Shown one piece after another: positions 50,133 through 56,707 of a DNA stretch of 56,707 nt (its first letter is position 1; every line of letters begins with the position of its first letter). The notes beneath the pieces are model-generated. The model worked only from the letters and a program-made list of their open reading frames with translations. It was not told the origin of the DNA and did no database searches. This DNA is from an uncultured Pelagibacteraceae bacterium (lineage in GTDB: Bacteria > Pseudomonadota > Alphaproteobacteria > Pelagibacterales > Pelagibacteraceae): positions 1-56,707 of the forward strand of contig CACDOF010000004.1 of assembly GCA_902554315.1 (NCBI GenBank), written 5' to 3'. Both the position numbers and the translations under genes were made by a program.

Positions 50133-51055
50133 TTACTCAAATTATAAGCAAAATTTGGTCCTAAATTATTTTTTAAATCATTGTTAAATTTAGCAGCTTC
50201 TGCCCCATCAATTATTCTGTGATCATAAGAAAGAGATAATGGAAGCATCGTTCTTGGAATGAATTTTCCATCTATGAAGACTTGTCTTTTATAACTTCTT
50301 CCAACCCCAAGTATTGCTACCTCTGGGAAATTTATAATTGGTGTAAAAAAAGATCCTCCAATTCCGCCAAGACTAGTTATTGTTATTGAACCACCAAAAA
50401 ACTCCTTTTTATCAATTTTTAAATTTCTACAATCATCACTTACTTTTTTTAGTTCTTGTCCTAATTCTTTTATATTTTTTTTGTTTGCATTTCTTATTTT
50501 TGGAACCATTAACCCATGTGGTGTATCTACAGCTATCCCAACATGAAAGTATTTTTTTAATGTAATTTTTCCATTTTTTATGTCGTCAATAGAAGAATTA
50601 AAACTTGGGAATTTTTTTAATGATGAAACAATTGCTTTAATAATAAATGCTAAAGGGGTAATTTTAATTCTTTCGCCAGTAAAGTTGTCTGTGATAGAGT
50701 TCCTGAACTCCTCCATTTCAGTAATATCAGCTTCATCGTGATTTGTTACATGGGGTATATTAGTCCAAGAATTAGATAAATGAGGAGCTGCAATTCTTTT
50801 TACTCTAGGGATATCTTTTATTTCAACTTCGCCAAATTCAGAATGATCATACTCATTTTTAATTAATTTCTCTTTTGTAGATTTTTTCACTTGATCATTA
50901 TTATTTATTGTTAAGGAAACAAAATCTTTTAAATCTTTTTCTATAACTCTACCTATTCTTTGAGATCCTGTTACTTGGTTTATATCTACACCTAACTCTC
51001 TTGCAAATTTTCTTACTTTTGGGCTTGCTGATATTTTTTTTATTTTATCTGACAT
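50129..51055 (-). CDS. aceF: Pyruvate dehydrogenase E2 (dihydrolipoyl acetyltransferase) lacking a lipoyl domain
   Basis: E2 of pyruvate dehydrogenase, 308 aa instead of the usual 400-630. It begins directly with the peripheral-subunit-binding domain (ASPKVRKFARELGVDINQV and RIGRVIEKDL, about 9-45), a linker, and the trimeric acetyltransferase domain (about 75-308). The active-site His and Asp are H279 and D283 in YDHRIIDG. No lipoyl domain precedes it: the start ATG is immediately after the aceE TAA. The lipoyl domain that E2 needs is fused to E1 in the neighbouring gene. Confidence 0.93.
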   Translation of the reverse strand: MSDKIKKISASPKVRKFARELGVDINQVTGSQRIGRVIEKDLKDFVSLTINNNDQVKKSTKEKLIKNEYDHSEFGEVEIKDIPRVKRIAAPHLSNSWTNIPHVTNHDEADITEMEEFRNSITDNFTGERIKITPLAFIIKAIVSSLKKFPSFNSSIDDIKNGKITLKKYFHVGIAVDTPHGLMVPKIRNANKKNIKELGQELKKVSDDCRNLKIDKKEFFGGSITITSLGGIGGSFFTPIINFPEVAILGVGRSYKRQVFIDGKFIPRTMLPLSLSYDHRIIDGAEAAKFNNDLKNNLGPNFAYNLSK

Positions 51056-54000
51056 TTACATTTTTGTAGGCATAGGTTTATTTTTATCAATCCCATATTT
51101 TTTTATTGCATCTTCAGCATGTTTTGATGCAACCAATTGTTCATTTGCTAAAATACTTAAGCTAAATGCAACAACATGTTCCTTATCAACTTCAAAAAAA
51201 TTTCTTAGATTTTTTCTTGTATCGCTTCTTCCATATCCGTCAGTGCCTAAGGAATAAAAACTTTTTTTCGTATAAGGTCTAATTTGATCAGCATTTAACC
51301 TCATATAATCTGAAGCTGCTAGTATTGGTCCTTGTTGCTTTCCTAAGCACTCTTCTATGTACGATTTTTTATTTTTTTCTCCTGGATTCAATAAATTTTG
51401 TCTCTCAGTTTCCAATCCATCTTTTCTTAATTCGTTAAAACTTGTAACACTCCAAACTTCGCTATCAATTTGATAGTCTTTTTTAAGAATATCTGAAGCT
51501 GCAATCATTTCTCTTAATATTGCTCCAGATCCTAACAATTGAATTTTAGCCTTTTGAGATTCTGAAGACCCTTTTATTTTATACATTCCTTTAAGGATAC
51601 CATTCTCACAATCTTTTGGCATTTCGGGATGAGAGTAATTTTCATTCATCGTAGTTATATAATAAAAAATATTTTCATTTTTTTCATGCATTCTTCTTAA
51701 TCCTTCTCGAAAGATTGTTGCAAGCTCATAATGAAATGTTGGATCATAAGATAGACAATTAGGAATAGTTGATGAAAGCAAATGACTATGTCCATCTTGG
51801 TGTTGCAAACCTTCTCCTGCAAGTGTAGTTCTTCCTGCGGTAGCTCCAATTAAAAACCCTCTTGCTTGACTATCACCTGCGGCCCAGGCAAAATCTCCTA
51901 TTCTTTGAAAACCAAACATTGAATAAAAAAGGTATATAGGAATCATTTCAATATCGTGATTTGTATAAGCTGTGCCCGCAGCAATCCAAGATGACATTGA
52001 TCCAGACTCTGTAATTCCTTCTTCTAATACCTGGCCACTCTTTTCTTCTTTATATGATGAAAGTTGTGCTGAGTCTTCTGGTTCATATTTTTGGCCTTCG
52101 TGTGCATATATGCCAATCTTTTGAAAAAAACCTTCCATTCCAAACGTTCTAGCCTCATCAGGAATTATTGGAACTAACTTCGAAGCAACGTTTTTATCTC
52201 TTAATAAATTAGTCAACATTCTTACTAACGCCATTGTTGTTGACATTTCTTTTGTTCCTGTTGAAGTCTTCATAAAATCAAAAATATCTTTACTTGGAAC
52301 TTTTATTGGTTTTGAATAAGAAGTTCTCTCAGGAATAAATCCTCCTAAATCGATTCTTCTTTTTTTCAAATATTTTATTTCTTCAGAATTTTCATCAGGT
52401 TTGAAATATTCTATATTTTTTACCTGGTCATCTGTCAAAGGCACATCAAATCTATCTCTGTAATATAAAAGATCATCAACATCTAATTTTTTTTGTTGGT
52501 GAGTAGTGTTTACACTTTCGCCACTTTTTCCCATACCATATCCTTTTATTGTTTTAGCTATAATTACTGTTGGACTTCCTCTATGATTTACTGCCTTATC
52601 GTAAGCTGCATAAACTTTATGTGGATCATGACCACCTCTATTTAAACGCCAAATGTCTGTATCAGACATTGATGATACTAACTCTAAAGTTTCAGGATAT
52701 TTTCCAAAAAATTTTTCTCTTACATAAAGTCCATTTCTTGCTTTAAAAGCTTGATATTCACCATCTACTGTTTCATTCATTATCTTAACAAGATGTCCAG
52801 TTTTATCGTTTGCAAGAAGAGAGTCCCAATAAGAACCCCAGATTACTTTTAAAACATTCCAACCTGATCCTCTAAAAATACCTTCAAGTTCTTGAATTAT
52901 TTTTCCATTACCTCTTACTGGCCCATCTAATCTTTGTAAGTTGCAATTAACTACGAATATTAAATTATCTAAGTTTTCTCTTGCTGCTAAACCAATTGCA
53001 CCAAGAGACTCTGGTTCATCCATTTCACCATCTCCAAGAAATACCCAAACTTTTCTTCCTTCATCTTTTATCAACCCTCTATTAATTAAATATTTCATAA
53101 ATCTAGCTTGATAAATTGCAAGCATAGGTCCTAATCCCATAGAAACAGTTGGAAACTGCCAAAAGTTTGGCATAAGCCAAGGGTGCGGATATGAGGATAA
53201 TCCTCCTGGTTTTACTTCTTGTCTAAATTTATCTAATTGTTTTTTATTTAATCTTCCTTCAAGGAATGCTCTTGCATACATTCCTGGAGCGCTATGTCCT
53301 TGAAAATAAATTAAATCACCACCAAACTTATTATTTTTTGCTCTCCAAAAGTGATTCATGCCAACATCATACAAAGTTGCCGCTGACGCAAAAGTGCCTA
53401 TATGTCCACCAAGTTCAGGATATTTTTTATTTGCTCTTACAACCATTGCAGCTGCATTCCATCTTATAAATGATCTAATCTTTCGTTCGATATTTTGGTC
53501 ACCTGGTGATTTTTTTTCTTCATCTGGTGGAATTGTATTTATATATGGTGTTGTTTGAGTATGAGGGATTTTTGATCCAGCTTTATAAGATTGGTCAATC
53601 AATTTTTTAATTAAAAAATGTGCTCTCTCAGATCCATCATTTTGTAATACTGCACTTAATGACTCTAACCATTCTTTTGTTTCAATTGGATCAATATCAT
53701 CACTGCTTGATGACATTTTTACTTCATTTGCCAACCTAGTTTGTTTAGTCTCTCTAACTTTGTTTTCAGCTACACGAGCCTTTTTTTCTGTAGCACTTTC
53801 GGCTTCTTGTATAATCTTTTCTGTTACGGGAGGTATTTCTTCATTTGTTTTTTTAACTTCTTTTTGATCTTCATTATTACTTTCACTAGAGTCTAAAGTT
53901 AGAATTAAATCTCCTTTAGATACTTTGTCGCCAATTTTTACTTTGATATTTTTTATTGTACCTGCAAAATTTGATGGAACTTCCACGCTTGATTTATCGC

Positions 54001-54118
54001 TTTCGAGTGTTACTACAGCATCGTTTTTATTGATTTTGTCACCTTTTTTTACAAGTATCTCGATTATCTCAACATTCTCGAAATCTCCAATATCAGGAAC
54101 TAATAGTTCTAAACTCAT
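51056..54118 (-). CDS. aceE: Pyruvate dehydrogenase E1 (homodimeric type) with N-terminal lipoyl domain
   Basis: Thiamine-diphosphate-dependent E1 that decarboxylates pyruvate. The 1020-aa chain is longer than the roughly 890-aa E. coli-type E1. Residues 1-76 form a lipoyl domain (LLVPDIGDFENVEIIE) with lipoyl-lysine K42 in ESDKSSVEVPS. Residues 77-134 are a charged, flexible Glu/Lys-rich linker. From M135 (SSSSDDIDPIETKEW) the sequence follows the canonical E1 start, with the ThDP motif GDGEMDEPES through CNLQRLDGP, and GTDGYGRSDTR near the end. The fusion lies in one uninterrupted frame. The paired aceF lacks a lipoyl domain, which supports a real domain relocation. Confidence 0.95.
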   Translation of the reverse strand: MSLELLVPDIGDFENVEIIEILVKKGDKINKNDAVVTLESDKSSVEVPSNFAGTIKNIKVKIGDKVSKGDLILTLDSSESNNEDQKEVKKTNEEIPPVTEKIIQEAESATEKKARVAENKVRETKQTRLANEVKMSSSSDDIDPIETKEWLESLSAVLQNDGSERAHFLIKKLIDQSYKAGSKIPHTQTTPYINTIPPDEEKKSPGDQNIERKIRSFIRWNAAAMVVRANKKYPELGGHIGTFASAATLYDVGMNHFWRAKNNKFGGDLIYFQGHSAPGMYARAFLEGRLNKKQLDKFRQEVKPGGLSSYPHPWLMPNFWQFPTVSMGLGPMLAIYQARFMKYLINRGLIKDEGRKVWVFLGDGEMDEPESLGAIGLAARENLDNLIFVVNCNLQRLDGPVRGNGKIIQELEGIFRGSGWNVLKVIWGSYWDSLLANDKTGHLVKIMNETVDGEYQAFKARNGLYVREKFFGKYPETLELVSSMSDTDIWRLNRGGHDPHKVYAAYDKAVNHRGSPTVIIAKTIKGYGMGKSGESVNTTHQQKKLDVDDLLYYRDRFDVPLTDDQVKNIEYFKPDENSEEIKYLKKRRIDLGGFIPERTSYSKPIKVPSKDIFDFMKTSTGTKEMSTTMALVRMLTNLLRDKNVASKLVPIIPDEARTFGMEGFFQKIGIYAHEGQKYEPEDSAQLSSYKEEKSGQVLEEGITESGSMSSWIAAGTAYTNHDIEMIPIYLFYSMFGFQRIGDFAWAAGDSQARGFLIGATAGRTTLAGEGLQHQDGHSHLLSSTIPNCLSYDPTFHYELATIFREGLRRMHEKNENIFYYITTMNENYSHPEMPKDCENGILKGMYKIKGSSESQKAKIQLLGSGAILREMIAASDILKKDYQIDSEVWSVTSFNELRKDGLETERQNLLNPGEKNKKSYIEECLGKQQGPILAASDYMRLNADQIRPYTKKSFYSLGTDGYGRSDTRKNLRNFFEVDKEHVVAFSLSILANEQLVASKHAEDAIKKYGIDKNKPMPTKM

Positions 54119-54196
54119 TACTTTATTTAATATATATCAATATTTGCTAAAAAAATAATTTACATTATTAATAATGATAAAAAAACTGTACAAATT

Positions 54197-54273
54197 GCGC
54201 CTGTAGCTCAATTGGATAGAGCGCTTGGCTACGGACCAGGAGGTTCTGGGTTCGACTCCTAGCAGGCGCACCA
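54197..54273 (+). tRNA. tRNA-Arg (anticodon ACG)
   Basis: A 77-nt tRNA from GCGCCTGTAGCTC to an encoded CCA. The acceptor stem GCGCCTG pairs with CAGGCGC, and the discriminator is A. The anticodon arm is CTTGG-CTACGGA-CCAGG, so the anticodon is ACG (A34 probably edited to inosine), reading CGU, CGC and CGA. The D- and T-arms are standard (GGTTCGACTCC region). It is divergent from aceE and just upstream of a small membrane-peptide reading frame. Confidence 0.97.
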
Positions 54274-54285
54274 AAAAGAGGTAAA

Positions 54286-54369
54286 ATGAAAATATCTTTG
54301 GAAAAATCTGTTATATATTTCTTTTGTTTAGTTTTAGTATTTATTTTAACAATGGCAGTAATAATCTAA
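54286..54369 (+). CDS. 27-residue putative membrane peptide
   Basis: Short open reading frame reading MKISLEKSV then a hydrophobic run of about 19 residues to the end (27 aa). It starts 12 bp after tRNA-Arg CCA, preceded by a ribosome-site-like AAGAGG 5 bp before the ATG. Its TAA overlaps the ATG of the thioesterase gene (TAATG), the same coupling seen at rpmH-rnpA, rnpA-yidD and ubiE-ubiB. A single transmembrane helix is predicted. It could be a membrane peptide or a leader for the thioesterase. Function is unknown; expression is unproved. Confidence 0.5.
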   Translation: MKISLEKSVIYFFCLVLVFILTMAVII

Positions 54370-54794
54370 TGAAAAAAAGATTTGAACAATTAAGTAATAA
54401 ACCTAGTTATATGAAACATAATGGAGGATTATTATTTAGATCTATTACAAAAAAAAAATTTGAATTTAAAACTAAAATCAAAAAATCTCATTTGAATAAA
54501 GCTGGAATAACCCATGGTGGTTATATTTGCACAATAATCGACGCAGGAGCAGGTACTGCAGCTCATAGATCAAGTGGAAATAGACCATGTGTTACCATTT
54601 CTTTAGATGTAAAGTTCATTGCTCCATCGTCTTTAGGTGATGATTTAATAGGAACAGTTGAAATAATTAAAATAACTAAATCTATGGTTTTTTTAGATTG
54701 CAAATTAAGATGTAAAAATAAACTTATTTCTTCCGCAGTAGGAATATGGAAAATATTAAAAAGACCTTTACCAAATGCCGGGCTAGGAGGTTAA
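54369..54794 (+). CDS. PaaI-like hot-dog-fold thioesterase
   Basis: Acyl-CoA thioesterase-like protein of 141 aa from the ATG at 54369 (coupled to the peptide stop). A longer frame from 54324 would pass through the peptide gene. The hot-dog core is clear: NKAGITHGGYICTIIDAGAGTAA (helix with HGG and D), then strands VTISLDVKFIAPSSLGDDL and MVFLDCKLRCKNKLISSAVG. Substrate is unknown, possibly phenylacetyl-CoA or another acyl-CoA. The stop is shared as TTAA with the convergent TRAP permease gene. Confidence 0.85.
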   Translation: MKKRFEQLSNKPSYMKHNGGLLFRSITKKKFEFKTKIKKSHLNKAGITHGGYICTIIDAGAGTAAHRSSGNRPCVTISLDVKFIAPSSLGDDLIGTVEIIKITKSMVFLDCKLRCKNKLISSAVGIWKILKRPLPNAGLGG

Positions 54795-56707
54795 GAAATT
54801 CTTTTTTTATTTAAATAACCAAAAATTAGTAATAAAAATAATGCAATAGGATAAACAATCTTTTTATCAGGTCTGTTTAAATTTTCAGTTTTAAATTCAC
54901 TAATATAATCTCCCATTTCCAAACCAGATCTTTTTGCTTGTCCATTCCATTTAAGAGTATCAACTACAATGTTATTATCATCTTTGGTTAAAGTCATTCC
55001 ATATTCTTCTAAATTAAATTGATTTTCAAAAGTATTTTTTTCAATTACAAATAATTTATACCTTTCGCCATATTCACTTACTCTAGTAACTTTTATTCTT
55101 GTTTCCTTATCTGGTTCGAATTTTAAATTATGAATTTTATTTAAATCTAAATAATTATATTTTGGATAAAATTTATTTAATACAAACTCAGGAGATAAAA
55201 AAGAAATTGAAATAATTAGAAAAATTATTATTTCATGCCATCTTAGTCTGTTAATAAACCATGCTTGAGTAGCAGCTGTAAAAACTAAAATACCAATTAA
55301 AGATGTTACTATTACAAGAAGTGCGTGCCAAATATTTTCTACACCTATCAAAAGTAATTCGTGATTAAATAAAAAGACTATTGGAAGAATTCCAGTTCTT
55401 AAACTATACCAAAAAGCTTGAACTCCAGTTCTAAGAGGATCTCCACCTGATATTGCTGCTGCTGCATAAGATGCTAAACCAACAGGAGGTGTAACATCTG
55501 CCATTAAACCAAAATAAAAAACAAATAAATGAACAGCAATTAAAGGAAAAATAAAACCTGAAGCATTTCCAACATCAACTAAAACTGTTGCCATCAGAGA
55601 TGCAACAACTACATAATTAGCAGTTGTTGGAAGACCCATTCCCAAAAGAAGACATAAAATGATTGTTAAAAACAAAAGAATCATAACGTTGTCTTTTGCT
55701 ATCGATTCTATAACAATTATTAAATTAGTACTTAAACCAGTTGAACCAACTGCTCCCACAATCACTCCAGCAGTTGCTATTGCAATTCCAACTCCTACCA
55801 TATTAATTGCACCTTTTTGAAATCCAACAACTGTTTCGTTATACCAAATAATTATTCCATTCTTTAAATTTGATTCTTTTATTAATTTGTTGATTAAATT
55901 TACTAATATCAAAGATAAAGTTGCATAAAATATTGAGTAAGAAGCTGTATATCTCATATAAACTAAAAGATATATTAAAACAAATATTGGTATCAAAAAA
56001 TGAAGTCCTGATAGAAAAGTCTTTTTCAAATTAGGAACATCTTTTTCATCCATTCCTTTTAAATTTAATTTTAGCGCTTCAAGATGTGAAATATAAAAGA
56101 GTGCGATATAAGAAATTATAGCTGGCAAAAATGCATGTTTGACAACTTCAAAATAAGTAACTCCAATAAAACTAGCCATAACAAATGCTGCCGCTCCCAT
56201 TACAGGTGGCATTATCTGCCCATTGACAGATGAAGAAACTTCAATTGCTCCTGCTTTTTCTTTTGAAAATCCAGTATTTTTCATTATTGGAATTGTAAAA
56301 GTTCCAGTAGTTACGGTGTTTGCAATTGAAGAGCCTGATATTAATCCAGTCATACCTGATCCCAAAATAGCAGCTTTAGCAGGACCACCGATCATTTTTC
56401 CAACCATAGCAAAAGCTAAGTCCAAAAAATATTTTCCACCACCAGCGGTTTCTAAAAGAGCTCCAAATAAAACAAATAAAAAAATAAAATCAACTGAAAC
56501 ACCAATTGGAATACCAAATATAGCCTCTTGATCAAACCATTGAAATCCCACAAGTCTTTTTAATGAAAGACCCCCATGAGAAATTATATCTGGAGCATAT
56601 TTTCCAAAGTATGAAAATAGTAAAAAACAAATTGCTATAACTACTAGAGGGATTCCAATTACTCTTCTTGTGGCTTCAAGTAAAATTAAAATTCCACATA
56701 TTCCAAT
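54791..56707 (-). CDS. TRAP transporter fused permease (4TM/12TM type), 5'-truncated
   Basis: Large membrane permease of a tripartite ATP-independent (Na+/H+-coupled) transporter. The frame remains open to the window end, so the N-terminus, probably including the small-subunit-like segment, is missing. Visible landmarks are LLEATRRVIGIP near the edge, KAAILGSGMTGLISGSSIAN, EVSSSVNGQIMPPVMGAAA, GLPTTANYVV and MADVTPPVGLASYAAAAI, all typical of DctM-like fused permeases. The C-terminus (about the last 130 residues) carries an extra soluble part with a PDZ-like SGLEMGDYISEF and a final membrane helix, resembling DUF3394. The substrate is unknown; the periplasmic binding protein is not in the window. 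Confidence 0.88.
   Translation of the reverse strand: MGICGILILLEATRRVIGIPLVVIAICFLLFSYFGKYAPDIISHGGLSLKRLVGFQWFDQEAIFGIPIGVSVDFIFLFVLFGALLETAGGGKYFLDLAFAMVGKMIGGPAKAAILGSGMTGLISGSSIANTVTTGTFTIPIMKNTGFSKEKAGAIEVSSSVNGQIMPPVMGAAAFVMASFIGVTYFEVVKHAFLPAIISYIALFYISHLEALKLNLKGMDEKDVPNLKKTFLSGLHFLIPIFVLIYLLVYMRYTASYSIFYATLSLILVNLINKLIKESNLKNGIIIWYNETVVGFQKGAINMVGVGIAIATAGVIVGAVGSTGLSTNLIIVIESIAKDNVMILLFLTIILCLLLGMGLPTTANYVVVASLMATVLVDVGNASGFIFPLIAVHLFVFYFGLMADVTPPVGLASYAAAAISGGDPLRTGVQAFWYSLRTGILPIVFLFNHELLLIGVENIWHALLVIVTSLIGILVFTAATQAWFINRLRWHEIIIFLIISISFLSPEFVLNKFYPKYNYLDLNKIHNLKFEPDKETRIKVTRVSEYGERYKLFVIEKNTFENQFNLEEYGMTLTKDDNNIVVDTLKWNGQAKRSGLEMGDYISEFKTENLNRPDKKIVYPIALFLLLIFGYLNKKRIS

Noticed and set aside
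51056-54118. aceE fusion as an assembly artefact
   Set aside because: The frame is continuous, the E1 core starts at M135 with the expected sequence and length, and the neighbouring aceF separately lacks a lipoyl domain, which a chance join would not explain.
56223-56531. 102-residue plus-strand frame opposite the TRAP permease
   Set aside because: It lies wholly inside the permease gene, has no family-like sequence, and mirrors codon bias of the real gene. The same applies to the other antisense frames inside gyrB, lepA, thrS, gltB and aceE.

Overview
The window is a dense, very AT-rich stretch of a streamlined alphaproteobacterial chromosome, most likely SAR11 (Pelagibacterales, Candidatus Pelagibacter-like). 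Base composition, A/T-ending codons, gaps of mostly 0-50 bp and several alphaproteobacterial gene orders point there: dnaN-dnaA-rpsT-mutM beside ubiE-ubiB, rpmH-rnpA-yidD-yidC-argB, dapD-dapE with truA-fmt-def, and bolA / J-protein / cobS / cobT. The assignment rests on family recognition by eye; no search was run. I see no phage, IS element, CRISPR array or rRNA.

Layout. 1-1.8 kb: lysA (cut by the window edge, with one apparent frameshift) and a plsC-like acyltransferase. 1.8-5.7 kb: dnaN, dnaA, rpsT and mutM on the minus strand, with a repeat-bearing spacer upstream of dnaA. 5.8-8.6 kb: ubiE-ubiB (ubiquinone synthesis) and a convergent VTT-family membrane protein. 8.7-16 kb: a plus-strand operon for L34, the RNase P protein, membrane insertion (YidD, YidC), arginine (ArgB) and lysine/diaminopimelate synthesis (DapD, DapE), ending in a histone-deacetylase-fold hydrolase and a SET-domain methyltransferase. 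16-20.1 kb (minus): truA, fmt, def, an unknown exported helical protein and a small membrane protein. 20.2-25.3 kb: aroK-aroB, bolA (opposite strand), a J-domain protein, cobS and cobT. 25.3-28.9 kb (minus): a RegB/PrrB-type redox kinase, gyrB and tRNA-Ser(GGA). 28.9-40.5 kb (minus): two membrane-associated glycosyltransferase genes, lepA, pheT, pheS, rplT, rpmI, infC, thrS and a GT4 glycosyltransferase. 40.5-48.1 kb: an alpha/beta hydrolase, gltB-gltD and uppP. 48.1-54.1 kb (minus): an EamA transporter, a TauD/gamma-butyrobetaine-type dioxygenase, aceF and aceE. 54.2-56.7 kb: tRNA-Arg(ACG), a 27-residue membrane peptide, a hot-dog thioesterase and a fused TRAP permease cut by the window edge.

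Most striking feature: the pyruvate dehydrogenase genes have an unusual architecture. The lipoyl domain sits at the N-terminus of the E1 subunit (AceE, 1020 aa), while the adjacent E2 (AceF, 308 aa) has only the peripheral-subunit-binding and catalytic domains. Other points of interest are a CobS/CobT pair with BolA and a J-protein but no CobN, a SET methyltransferase beside a deacetylase-fold enzyme, four GTTGTWATA-like repeats upstream of dnaA, and the overlap of genes at all eight convergent junctions, four of them sharing the palindrome TTAA as both stop codons.

There is no gene-free stretch longer than 300 bp. The longest are 4277-4570 (294 bp, AT-rich, with the repeats), 47187-47364 (178 bp, with two hairpins) and 28668-28836 (169 bp between gyrB and tRNA-Ser, where I see nothing specific).
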